DNA from: Amia ocellicauda | Lineage: Eukaryota > Chordata > Actinopteri > Amiiformes > Amiidae | Direction: 5' to 3' | Assembly: GCF_036373705.1 (NCBI RefSeq) | Contig: NC_089860.1 | Span: 36,734,921-36,798,920, forward strand | DNA: 64,000 nucleotides | In this document: piece after piece, positions 10,901 through 21,300 of the stretch | How positions within the stretch are numbered: position 1 is the stretch's first letter | Layout of the letters: the number at the start of each line of letters is the position of its first letter | Made by a program: the position numbers and the translations under genes | Notes under the pieces: model-generated | Database searches by the model: none | The model's input: only the letters and a program-made list of their open reading frames with translations | Told to the model about the DNA's origin: nothing

Positions 10901-13900
10901 AACTAAAGAGATCCCGTTTCCCTTCAGCTCCCTCCCTTTTCTCTTCATTCAGAGTCCTTTAAGCCGTCCTTCCTTCGCCCCCTCCATGGCTTCCTTTAGA
11001 ATCCAGTGTCCACATAATAATCAGTCCGTCTCATTCCGCCAGTGCAGCAAAGTCCAGGCACGGCACCCACAGAGCCACCAGTAAATACAGCGCTTATTTC
11101 CCACCCGCATCTTCTAACAGCCCGATAACTACGACATGCTCCAATACAACTCTCCACATTGCCAAGGCCGCGCCATTCGACTACAGCACGCAGGGGAGGC
11201 CCGAGCTGTACCATGGCACTGTACTCTGCTTCCAGTCGCTCTCCTCGGAGCCCCCCGCCGACTGTCCTGAATACATATAGCAATGTCCACTCAACTCTGG
11301 ACAGTGCATCAAACTCCGTCTCGGGTCCCCATGATACACGGAAGGGGGGCGGCAACCACCGATTTCAACCTTTCCATACGGCAGGCTGCCGCACACACCT
11401 GTCACTTCCACATCTCCCGATCTCTGAACTCTCTCTCAGCCCCTCCTTTTGAATCCGGGGCTCTCACGCAGAGGGGACGCCTCCCAATTCAAAAACCAGT
11501 GTGTGTGCAGTTAGATGATTTCTTTAAATCAATAATTAGTTAAATACACACGTGTTAACGCAATCATGGAGGAAAACAATAAAATAACTAAGGCACTTTT
11601 GCGCAATCAAAATAATCAACACAACAACCAAAAAAAACAAAGCCCTGTTACCTCCTGTGACACTAGCTTGGCTGGAGAGGAAAGCAGAAGACTCAGTGCA
11701 TTCAGGACTGTGACACCCTTTTGTGTGCGTCTGTCTGGTGTATGTCAGCTGTAATTGTGTGTCTCTGTGTGTGTCTGTCCATCCACAGGAGGAGCTCTGC
11801 ACACTGCATGAGAGCCTTAGTGAAGCCCTGGCGAAAGAGTATGTCATGGAGGGTCGGTGGGAAACCCTGCAATTTGACATGGACGAATTGCGGCTCACCC
11901 TGAAAGAAGAGGAAGAGGAGAAGTGTCAGGCCCTCAGGGATACTGCTTTGATGAGCATGGTAAGGAGGGCAGGGCTGTATCCTTGCCATCATCATTTCAC
12001 TGTATTTTAGGCCGTACAGAAGATGTTGGTATATGCCACAATGTGTTTGAAGACTAGTATAGTCCTATACTATAGTTTTATGGACATTGTCCAACCCTAA
12101 TGGCGAGAGAATCTCTCCTCACAGGCCCTCACACTCTCTATCTAACTCTGATTAAGCTCTTCTCGGTTGGAGCAAAAATCAAGTTGAGAGCTTTAACCCT
12201 GATATTTAATATAAAGGTCAAATCAGCTGTTTTGGAATCCAGCAGTGTGTGGAACGGGCCTGTTCTCTTGTGTTGCAGGAGCTGCAGAGACACAGGCAGG
12301 GGAAGATGGAGCTGGAGGCTCAAGTCTGCGCTCTTCAGGACAAAGAGACGCTCAGGAAGGTCAGTACCGAAGGTGTCTGGTGATTTTGGTGACACTGGAC
12401 GGCCTGCCCGTCACTGACATCCCTTCTGTGTTTATAACTGGAGGGAGGTCTGTGTGTAATCCACACAGCCACCCATGTGTCCAGCGCAGCCCCGGATTCC
12501 CACAGTTAAAGTTATTGTGTAAGAGAATAATAAACCAGGAATAACATCACAAATATTACAAGTTACCCCAAGGGCCTGGATGATTCTCCGTATAAATATA
12601 ATAGCTTGGCTGGAGAGGAAAGCAGAAGACTCAGTGCATTCAGGACTGTGACACCCTTTTGTGTGCGTCTGTCTGGTGTATGTCAGCTTTAATTGTGTGT
12701 CTCCGTGTGTGTCTGTCCATCCACAGGAGGAGCTCTGCACACTGCAAAAGAGCTGTGATGAAGCCCTGGAGACAGTGCGCGTCATGGAGGGTCAGCGGGA
12801 GACCCTGCTACGTGACATGGACGAATTGCGGCTCACCCTGGAAGAAGAGGAAGAGGAGAAGTGTCAGGCTCTCAGGGATACTGCTTTGATGAGCATGGTA
12901 AGGAGGGCAGGGCTGTATCCTTGCCATCATCATTTCACTGTATTTTAGGCCGTACAGAAGATGTTGGTATATGCCACAATGTGTTTGAAGACTAGTATAG
13001 TCCTATACTATAGTTTTATGGACATTGTCCAACCCTAATGGCGAGAGAATCTCTCCTCACAGGCCCTCACACTCTCTATCTAACTCTGATTAAGCTCTTC
13101 TCGGTTGGAGCAAAAATCAAGTTGAGAGTTTTAACCCTGATATGTAATATAAAGGTCAAATCAGCTGTTTTGGAATCCAGCAGTGTGTGGAACGGGCCTG
13201 TTCTCTTGTGTTGCAGGAGCTGAAGAGACACAGGCAGGGGAAGATGGAGCTGGAGGCTCAAGTCTGCGCTCTTCAGGAAAAAGAGACGCTCAGGAAGGTG
13301 AGTACCGAAGGTGTCTGGTGATTTTGGTGACACTGGACGGCCTGCCCGTCACTGACATCCCTTCTGTGTTTATAACTGGAGGGAGGTCTGTGTGTTATCC
13401 ACACAGCCACCCATGTGTCCAGCGCAGCCCCGGATTCCCACAGTTTAAGTTATTGTGTAAGAGAATAATAAACCAGGAAAAACATCACAAATGTTACAAG
13501 TTACCCCAAGGGCCTGGATGATTCTCCGTATAAATATAATAGCTTGGCTGGAGAGGAAAGCAGAAGACTCAGTGCATTCAGGACTGTGACACCCTTTTGT
13601 GTGCGTCTGTCTGGTGTATGTCAGCTTTAATTGTGTGTCTCCGTGTGTGTCTGTCCATCCACAGGAGGAGCTCTGCACACTGCAAAAGAGCTGTGATGAA
13701 GCCCTGGAGACAGTGCGCGCCATGGAGGGTCAACGGGAGACCCTGCTACGTGACATGGACGAATTGCGGCTCACCCTGCAAAACGCAGAAGAGGACAGGA
13801 GCATAGTAAGGAGGGCAGGGCTGTGTCCTTGCCAACATCTTTTCACTGTATTTTAGGTCGTTCAGAAGATGTTGGTATATGCCACAATGTGTTTGATGAC

Positions 13901-14847
13901 TAGTATAGTCCTATACTATAGTTTTATGGACATTGTCCAACCCTAATGGTGAGAGAATCTCTCCTCACAGGCCTTCACACTCTCTATCTAACTCTGATTA
14001 AGCTCTTCTCGGTTGGAGCAAAAATCAAGTTGAGAGTTTTAACCCTGATATGTAATATAAAGGTCAAATCAGCTGTTTTGGAATCCAGCAGTGTGTGGAA
14101 CGGGTCTGTTCTCTTGTGTTGCAGGAGCTGCAGAGACACAGGCAGGAGAAGATGGAGCTGGAGGCTCAAGTCTGCGCTCTTCAGGACAAAGAGACGCTCA
14201 GGAAGGTGAGTATCGAAGGTGTCTGGTGATTTTGGTGACACTGGACAGCCTGCCCATCACTGACATCCCTTCTGTGTTCATAACTGGAGGGAGGTCTGTG
14301 TGTAATCCACACAGCCACCCATGTGTCCAGCGCAGCCCCGGATTCCCACAGTTAAAGTTATTGTGTAAGAAAATAATAAACCAGGAAATACATCACAAAT
14401 GTTATAAGTTACCCCAAGGGCCTGGATGATTCTCAGTATAAATATAATAGCTTGGCTGGAGAGGAAAGCAGAAGACTCAGTGTGTTCATGGAGGGTCAGT
14501 TGGAGACCATGCAATATGAGATGGACGAATTGCGGGTCATGCTGCAGGAGCAGCAGGCTGATGCCTACTGGGAAGCTGCTGACATGAGCAGGGTTAGGAG
14601 AGAAACCCTGATTTTCCTGACAGTCCTACCCCACTGTAATGGACCAGCCCGTTTCTGAGCCTTTTTTAATCGAGTTGACTGAGCGTTCACACTTCAACAA
14701 CTGTCCTATTTTTCTATTCTGTAGGAGCAGAGCAGCGATGAGGAGAGTGCGACGGGAGAGTGGTGGGAGAGAAGGAAGGCAAGCTTTTGCCAACAGAAAC
14801 ATGGCGAGGCCTTCCAAGTGCTCAATATGCAGGGGTCAAATGCCTGA
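1913..14847 (+). CDS. Gene 1 copy 1: N-anchored coiled-coil protein with repeated exon pairs
   Basis: Family not recognised. Exon 1 (1913-2024) starts MDLKSMLPYTVPGAVLAAVA, a hydrophobic segment at residues 6-24 that could be a signal anchor. Exon 2 is 2692-2798. A exons: 3157-3297, 5434-5574, 6342-6482, 8615-8755, 9523-9663, 11789-11959, 12727-12897, 13665-13805. B exons: 3617-3697, 5894-5974, 6802-6882, 9075-9155, 9983-10063, 12279-12359, 13217-13297, 14125-14205. The last exon, 14725-14847, ends in TGA. All have AG acceptors and GT donors. Exons 1+2 total 219 nt, and every A and B exon is phase 0 at both ends, so the join stays open for about 725 aa. Exon A reads EELCTLQK...DELRLTLQNAEEDRSI with hydrophobic residues at heptad spacing (3, 6, 10, 13, 17, 20, 27, 31, 34, 38, 41). 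Exon B reads ELQRHRQEKMELEAQVCALQ. A long parallel coiled coil tethered by its N terminus is inferred. A damaged ninth A exon (14488-14592) is probably skipped. Confidence 0.65.
3854..5307 (-). mobile_element. Solo LTR in gene 1 intron, unit 1 copy 1 (nested SINE)
   Basis: Read on the minus strand it begins TGTCACAGGAGG and ends ACCCCGTCACA, the TG...CA ends of an LTR. An AATAAA lies in its distal third on that strand (CATGAATAAACATTG). Introns without it read ATAATAGCTTGG. With it they read ATAATAG-LTR-CTAGCTTGG, which fits a 4-bp target duplication (ATAG, one copy changed). No internal retroviral genes are present. All eight copies sit at the same intron position, so the insertion predates exon amplification. 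Confidence 0.6.
4150..4445 (-). mobile_element. tRNA-derived SINE nested in the LTR, unit 1 copy 1
   Basis: On the minus strand it starts GGGTGGCATGGTGGTG with an A-box-like TGGTG..GTGGTTAGTG and a B-box-like GGGTTCGAGTATC. It ends GGATAAGTGGTTATGAAGAT with a GGATG-type tail, as in the common fish SINE ending GGATAAGCGG. This copy lacks about 22 bases next to the GGGGGG tract (near 4341). Confidence 0.65.
7039..8488 (-). mobile_element. Solo LTR in gene 1 intron, unit 1 copy 2
   Basis: Same LTR and position in the module. The right flank reads ATTAG instead of CTAG. Contains the nested SINE. Confidence 0.6.
7333..7633 (-). mobile_element. tRNA-derived SINE nested in the LTR, unit 1 copy 2
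   Basis: Same SINE. It keeps the segment missing from copy 1 but has lost the GATGGATG tail (ends at GATAAGTGGTTGTATTG). Confidence 0.65.
10220..11662 (-). mobile_element. Solo LTR in gene 1 intron, unit 1 copy 3
   Basis: Same LTR and position. Shortest copy of the internal 7-bp tandem repeat near 11320. Confidence 0.6.
10513..10813 (-). mobile_element. tRNA-derived SINE nested in the LTR, unit 1 copy 3
   Basis: Same form as copy 2: segment present, tail lost. Confidence 0.65.
12727..14205 (+). repeat. Gene 1 single exon-pair modules, unit 1 (A7-B7, A8-B8)
   Basis: Two modules with a 938-base period and no LTR in the intron. A7 (12727-12897) is long and joins an LQK-type head to the EEEEEKCQ tail. 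A8 (13665-13805) is the short form. B7 begins ELKRHRQGK. Confidence 0.9.
14488..14592 (+). pseudogene. Damaged terminal A exon of gene 1, unit 1
   Basis: Reads MEGQLETMQYEMDELRVMLQ and ends in a donor (GTTAGG at 14593). Compared with intact A exons, a deletion has joined the upstream intron (CTCAGTGTGTTC) directly to the ATGGAGG within the exon, removing the normal TCCATCCACAG acceptor and about 60 coding bases. A weak AG at 14460-14463 would give the right frame, but it lacks a pyrimidine tract. Because B8 ends and the last exon begins in phase 0, skipping it does no harm. Confidence 0.6.
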
Positions 14848-14913
14848 TCGCTTACATTAATTTTTTGGGGAGACATTAACACTTTACAATAGATCACCCA
14901 AATTAATTTTATA

Positions 14914-16169
14914 ATGAGGGACATGATGATGCTCTATTGTTGTGGATGGCGCAGGACGTTCCTTTTGCTGTTTGCACCAGGACTGTTAGGCGTCAGACGG
15001 GTCACGGTACAGACGATGCACTTCCAGTTCGGTCGGAATCAGTTTTTTTCCCTGATTGGCATTATAGGAAAGACATGGCTGGTGGCTTCTGTGATGTGCC
15101 AAACGTATAGCACTTACACAGACCCCAGGGAAGACAGACATATTGAGCATGACGCATCTGCCTGGTATCGTACAGCTACATACACTGATTCTCCGTATAT
15201 ACACCGATAAGCCATAACATTATGAGCACTGACAGGTGAATGAATAACACTGATAATCTCATTATCATGGCACCTGTCAGTGGGTGGGATATATTGGGCA
15301 GCAAGTGAACATTTTGTCCTCATAGTTGATGTGTTAGAAGCAGGAAAAATGGGCAAGCGTAAGGATCTGAGAGACTTTGACAAGGGCCAAATTGATGACT
15401 GGGTCAGAGCATCTCCAAAACTGCAGCTCTTGTGGGGTGTTCCCGGTCTGCAGTGGTCAGTACCTATCAAAAGTGCTCCAAGGAAGGAAAAGCGGGCCAG
15501 CCTTCGCTCCATTGATGCACGTTTGGAGCGAAGGCTGGCCCGTGTGGTCCGATCCAACAGACGTCTGTTGGATCGGACCACACGGGCCAGCCTTCGCTCC
15601 ACACGTGCATCAATGAGCCTTGGCCGCCCATGACCCTGTCGCCGGTTCAACGCTTTTCCTTCCTTGGAGCACTTTTGATAGGTACTGACCACTGCAGACC
15701 GGGAACACCCCACAAGAGCTGCAGGTTTGGAGATGCTCTGACCCAGTCGTCTAGCCATCACAATTTGACTCTTGTCAAAGTCGCTCAGATCCTTACGCTG
15801 GCCCATTTTTCCTGCTTCTAACACATCAACTATGAGGACAAAATGTTCACTTGCTGCCCAATATATCCAACCCACTGACAGGTGCCATGATAACGAGATT
15901 ACCAGTGTTATTCACTTCACCTGTCAGTGCTCATAATGTTATGGCTTATCAGTGTATATACAGAGAATCAGTGTATATAGCTGTACGATACCAGGCAGAC
16001 GCGTCATGCTCAATATGTCTGTCTTCCCTGGGGTCTGTGTAGGTGCTATAGGTTTGGCACATCACAGAAGCCACCAGCCATGTCTTTCGTATAATGCCAA
16101 TCAGGGAAAAAAACTGATTCCGAATGTCCTGCGCCATCCACAATAGAGCATCGTCATGTCTCTCATCTG
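14914..16169. mobile_element. 1.26-kb imperfect palindrome with head-to-head Tc1 fragments, unit 1
   Basis: Centre at 15562/15563 (CCAACAGACGTCTGTTGG, self-complementary). Each arm runs outward through a Tc1-like transposase N-terminal fragment, the Tc1 5' region (CACTGACAGGTGAATGAATA), and then about 200 bases of non-Tc1 sequence, ending near 14914 and 16169. The right arm encodes, on the minus strand from ATG 15806, [20 protein letters not shown]...[14 protein letters not shown], the paired-type DNA-binding start of Tc1 transposases. The left arm (ATG 15349) has lost about 12 bases and is frameshifted. It also has a 14-base inverted copy in place of about 35 bases, and about 74 extra bases near 14960-15035. 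No catalytic domain is present. It lies in the 3' UTR region of gene 1. Confidence 0.85.
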
Positions 16170-16181
16170 AAAATGAAAGGA

Positions 16182-16187
16182 AATAAA
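16182..16187 (+). terminator. Candidate poly(A) signal of gene 1, unit 1
   Basis: AATAAA just beyond the right end of the palindrome, and the first I noticed after the stop codon at 14847. It implies a 3' UTR that contains the whole palindrome. Unproven. Confidence 0.4.
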
Positions 16188-16189
16188 GT

Positions 16190-18240
16190 GTACTCTAACT
16201 TGCAGCTCTTGGTTTCTTGTTCATTATTTCTCGCTCACATCAGCTGAGCCTCCCTGCCTCATAATTGTGTTCATGTATATTTACACATTCATATTGTAAA
16301 AGGTCACCAACACAATGTGGACCGAAGAACAAATCCCTGCTGGTTCGGACTCCAAAGCCACTACACAGTCAGATCTAATCAAGCCATCTTTTACAGCTAA
16401 CCTTACAGCCAGCATTGCAACAAGACATTGGTCATCTATTCCTTTGGCGAGGCCTGGATTGGATTCACCCAGTGTTCGGTCAAGTTGCCTCCTTTTCCCG
16501 GACCTGATGCTAGACAACGTGCAAGAGCTCACTTCAAGGGGGGGAAAATTACAATAATATCAATAGGAAGGGAAACCAGACACTCAAACGTCTGCTCTTG
16601 GACTCATAATTCCAACTGACCTAAATCAGTAAAACACCTGCAAAAGTCTCATCCTACTCACTGCCTGGGACTTGGACTAGAAAACACAGTGCAGGGCCGA
16701 TCAGCTCGCTTTCACACGATGAAGCACAACACCTGTTGTTGTTGTTGTTGTTAGTTTCTCTAAATATAATCCCCAATATGTTGGGGAAATCGCTGCAGAT
16801 TTCTTCTAGGCTGTACCCCTCCCTGCCGCCCCTGAACCATCAGTTTCAGCACTTCCTGAAAAGTCATCATCGCAGACGGCCCAAACCCTCGCCTACAAAA
16901 CACCAGACCATGCTGGTTCCCACGGCCCGGCACGGATGATCAAAGCAAAGCCATTGAAGACCGTTTTCCATTTCGATATCTGGTTAATTTTTATCCCTCC
17001 CTATAGAAGCAAACTCGGGTCCTGTTCCTTGTTGACCGTAATGTTAGCACTGTGTAACTATTTACAGTAACTATAGGATGGGGATTTTCCTCACAGGTTT
17101 TGGGAGAATAATATCAAGAAAACATCTTGTAGTATTGTTTTTCCAGGAGCAGTGAATTAGTTGGAGAGACAGTATCAGCTGCAACTTCATCCTACATTGA
17201 GCTGGAAACCTCTCACTAGACTGTAAGAAAACTAACAACTATTAGGAAAAGGAATTTCAAAGATAATTGCTTGGATATTCCTGAGAAAGAATGTGTTTTG
17301 TTGAATTATTGGTTTGCTGTGCAACACTAATGGAAGCGTTCCAACTGAAGGTGGAAAAAAGCATTGATCTGTTTTTCAATGTCAGGAAAGTACGATATCT
17401 TGGAAAAGATCATTCAGAGAAGAGATGGAAATAGGATACATGACAAGATGTAGGCATTTATTTTTCACAAGACATACAAGAGAAGAGATCCCTCCCTTGC
17501 CACCAGTGCGTGCCGAGGTCTGGGCGGGGGTCCTCAATGATGGCAAGAAAACCGAAGGACAGGCCAAGAGTCTGAGGAAACCATAGCTGTCCACCTTCGA
17601 CATCGAGTCCGCAAGCTGGCAAGACGCCGGTCACCATGCAGTAGAGTTTATAGGATATCGTGCATCTCCTTCGACCGACGGATGTTGAGCGGCTGACGTC
17701 CCCCACGACTCTGGTCAAAGCCATCCTTCTTCAGTGTGGGGCCGTTATGCGTTGAGCAAAATCAATGGCTTCATCTCGTCCAGAACATCCATACGTCCAC
17801 CGCAGCGGCATAGGCCACCAGACTGGGACCCGGCGGCCTGATCAGTGGACTCGGAACTGGCGCTGCTTAAATATCCCCATCTGTGAAGCAGTCCAGTACG
17901 CAGTGGAAGAAACAAACCATATAAAACATGACAACGTGTACAAATAAAACGACCGCTACTTTCTACATGGTTGTGACAGCAAGAAATGAATTAAAAACGA
18001 GATCTGGAGTCCTGTGAAGCACAGCGGGGGGGGCAGGTCCTTGTGTTTCTCAACGTCTGTCCTGAGAGAGAGGGGGGGGGGTTAATTAATGATGAGGCTG
18101 CATTAATGAGACTGACCAAACACTTGTCTTGATATGGAAGAACAAATTAATACTTAAATATATACTAAGATATATTTCTAAGATTAATATTGGTTGTGTG
18201 TTACTATGTGTAGATGCCCATGATTGACATATTCTTGGAA
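16190..18240. other. Intergenic stretch, no gene seen, unit 1
   Basis: Contains a (GTT)n run at about 16733-16752 and G-runs near 18025 and 18070. Short open frames exist, but none has a recognisable domain or splice context. A stretch at about 17460-17880 looks vaguely like decayed coding DNA with in-frame stops. I could not assign it. Equivalent to 46900-48950 in unit 2. Confidence 0.4.
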
Positions 18241-18340
18241 ATTAAAATAAATCAGTCAGTCTCGGATAATAAGCACTGATCGAGTCCGGCGGTGTGGGCC
18301 GACTGGTACCAACCCGCGCCCGGCACCTCAGTCCTGCGCG

Positions 18341-21300
18341 ATGGACGGGAACTTGAGCTCCGAGATCTCCGAGTCGGGGGAGCTGCTGCCACTGCGGTCG
18401 CTGTAAGTGTCCCTGCGGGAGACAAGTACAGCCCACTCAAGCTTCCGGAAGGAGGTGGAGACGACAGCGACAAAGACAGAGGAATAAAAGGAAGCGGTCT
18501 CGGTCTTCTGAACGCCCAGAGCAGCTGTGGAACAGATGTTCTACACCAGGGGTTCCCAGCCCTGGTCCCGGAGGAGCCCCTGCCCAACCGAGCTCTCAAT
18601 TGCTTAATGTCCTAAATCAGAGACATTTTAAACAGCAGGGGTTTTAAGCATATGATATGATATACTTAGATTTTCAAAAAGCTTTTGATAAGGTTCCACA
18701 CCAAAGACTGATCCTCAAATTGGAAGCTGTAGGCATTCAGGGTAAGGTAAGTAGATGGATTATGAACTGGTTGATGTATAGGAAACAGAGGGTGTCGATT
18801 AGAGGAGTCGCTTCTGACTGGAGTGAGGTTGTTAGTGGAGATCCACAGGGATCAGTATTAGGGCCTGTGCTTTTTCTAATCTATATTAATGATCTGGACT
18901 CTGGGATAGTTAGCAAACTTGTCAAATTTGCAGATGATACTAAAATAGGCGGCTCAGCAGATACAATCTCGACAGCACAGGCTATTCAGAGGGACTTAGA
19001 TAATATTCAGTTGTGGGCCGACACCTGGCAGATGAAATTCAATGTGGACAAGTGCAAGATAATACACGCAGGTAAAAAAAATGTCCCTATAATTACACTA
19101 TGAGAGGAATAGAACTAGTCTATGTGGACTCCTCACTTTCTCCATCCAAACAATGTGGGGAAGCAATAAAAAAGGCAAACAGGATGTTAGGGTATATTGT
19201 CAAAAGTGTAGAATTGAGAACAAGGGCAGTGATGTTCAGACTGTACAATGCACTAGTTAGAGCTCATCTGGATACTATGGACAGTTCTGGGCTCCACACC
19301 ACTATTAACCAACAACTCTTAATAAATTACAATAATACTCTTCTCCTTTTAACTCTAATCTTGCCATTTTTAACTAACATTTTGATTTCTAGATCAAATT
19401 TTTCCTTTACAAGAAAGTCCCTTCAGTATAAAGGTCCTCTCTTTGAACCTGGTTTTTCTTTTAGTCTGAATGGTGCTGAACATCTTCAGAATCTGGAATT
19501 AAATAAGTAAATGTCCTGTTGGTGTCGGTAAGATGGCTGTAAAATAAGCAAAACATATTGGTGACTGACTATACAAATAGGCATGTTAAAATTAGTAGTT
19601 GTATTAAACACCACTCCAAAACAATATGCATTTATATTTTAAATCTAATAAGTGTTTCACTATCAGATTGCACAGTGAGGTTTGCAGAAGCTGTCCGGTA
19701 ACTAGAGGGTTAGAAATGTGATGAGCAACGGCAGGACGTGTCCCCCCTCGGTGTCGGCGAGTTGTAGGTCTAAAAACCACTCGTTGAACTCCTAAAAATA
19801 TACACTCAACTAAAGGATTATTAGGAACACCATACTAATACTGTGTTTGACCCCCTTTCGCCTTCAGAACTGCCTTAATTCTACGTGGCATTGATTCAAC
19901 AAGGTGCTGAAAGCATTCTTTAGAAATGTTGGCCCATATTGATAGGATAGCATCTTGCAGTTGATGGAGATTTGTGGGATGCACATCCAGGGCACGAAGC
20001 TCCCGTTCCACCACATCCCAAAGATGCTCTATTGGGTTGAGATCTGGTGACTGTGGGGGCCAGTTTAGTACAGTGAACTCATTGTCATGTTCAAGAAACC
20101 AATTTGAAATGATTCGACCTTTGTGACATGGTGCATTATCCTGCTGGAAGTAGCCATCAGAGGATGGGTACATGGTGGTCATAAAGGGATGGACATGGTC
20201 AGAAACAATGCTCAGGTAGGCCGTGGCATTTAAACGATGCCCAATTGGCACTAAGGGGCCTAAAGTGTGCCAAGAAAACATCCCCCACACCAGTACACCA
20301 CCACCACCAGCCTGCACAGTGGTAACAAGGCATGATGGATCCATGTTCTCATTCTGTTTACGCCAAATTCTGACTCTACCATCTGAATGTCTCAACAGAA
20401 ATCGAGACTCATCAGACCAGGCAACATTTTTCCAGTCTTCAACTGTCCAATTTTGGTGAGCTTGTGCAAATTGTAGCCTCTTTTTCCTGTAACGAGTGGT
20501 TATTTCAGTCAAAGTTGCTCTTCTATCATTCTCTTCATTGAAGCAACTGCCATGTGATTGGTTGGTTAGATAATTGCATTAATGAGAAATTGAACAGGTG
20601 TTGCTAATAATCCTTTAGGTGAGTGTAGTATACACTTTATTATTGAATGTACTGTATTTAAACAAAATAAACTGAAGTTAAAATTTTAAAAACTGAATTT
20701 TAACATGTTTACAGTCCGCACTGGCGGGGTTGATGGCATTTGTGTTATTTCATTCCAGGCTTTATTTTTATTTGCATTTCCCCCCAAATTTACCTGTTAT
20801 TAGTTGCCCAACTATCGCAAGTTTTTAATCTTCAGTGAGATTTGTATTTTTTACTTGACAAGCAGCCTTTTTTTTTTCTCCAAAATCATAATAGACTTTG
20901 CCGTTTAGCAACAGCAGGTAAGCCAGGCTGACGTAGGACCTGTGAGGTTTTGTTTTGTGCAGTGGTCTTGCGTAAGTCCAGAATCGCAGGCATTGGACTA
21001 AGACTTAATGCAAGATCTTCTTAGTGCAACCGGCCCCAGATTCCTGATGCAGTTTCTCTGAGGTTCAGACTAGATCAGCTGAATGCGAGGGTCTCGTGTT
21101 CGCCCCGGAGGACCTCGCGTGTCTCGCTGATGGGTTTGATCTTTGGTTCTGATTATCCACTGCAGTCAGGGGGGGTGGCCTGGCGGTGATGACACACTTG
21201 CCCTCACTGAGAGCTCGGCTCGATAATGAGAACTCTACTGTACTCAATTGTGCTGAGCCAGGCCGGCCCCCAGACTAACGAGTTGATTAGGTCTGTAGCT

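Larger units (their letters stand above)
9523..12359 (+). repeat. Gene 1 higher-order exon repeat 3, unit 1
   Basis: A5, B5 (begins DLQRHRQ instead of ELQRHRQ), solo LTR, A6 and B6. A6 is the long 171-base exon: its tail reads KEEEEEKCQALRDTALMSM instead of ENAEEDRSI. B6 uses donor GTCAGT instead of GTGAGT. Confidence 0.9.

Noticed and set aside
15114..15875. 253-codon minus-strand frame as a complete Tc1 transposase
   Set aside because: Only the first part is transposase. After the palindrome centre the frame reads the other arm in antisense, and no DDE domain is present.
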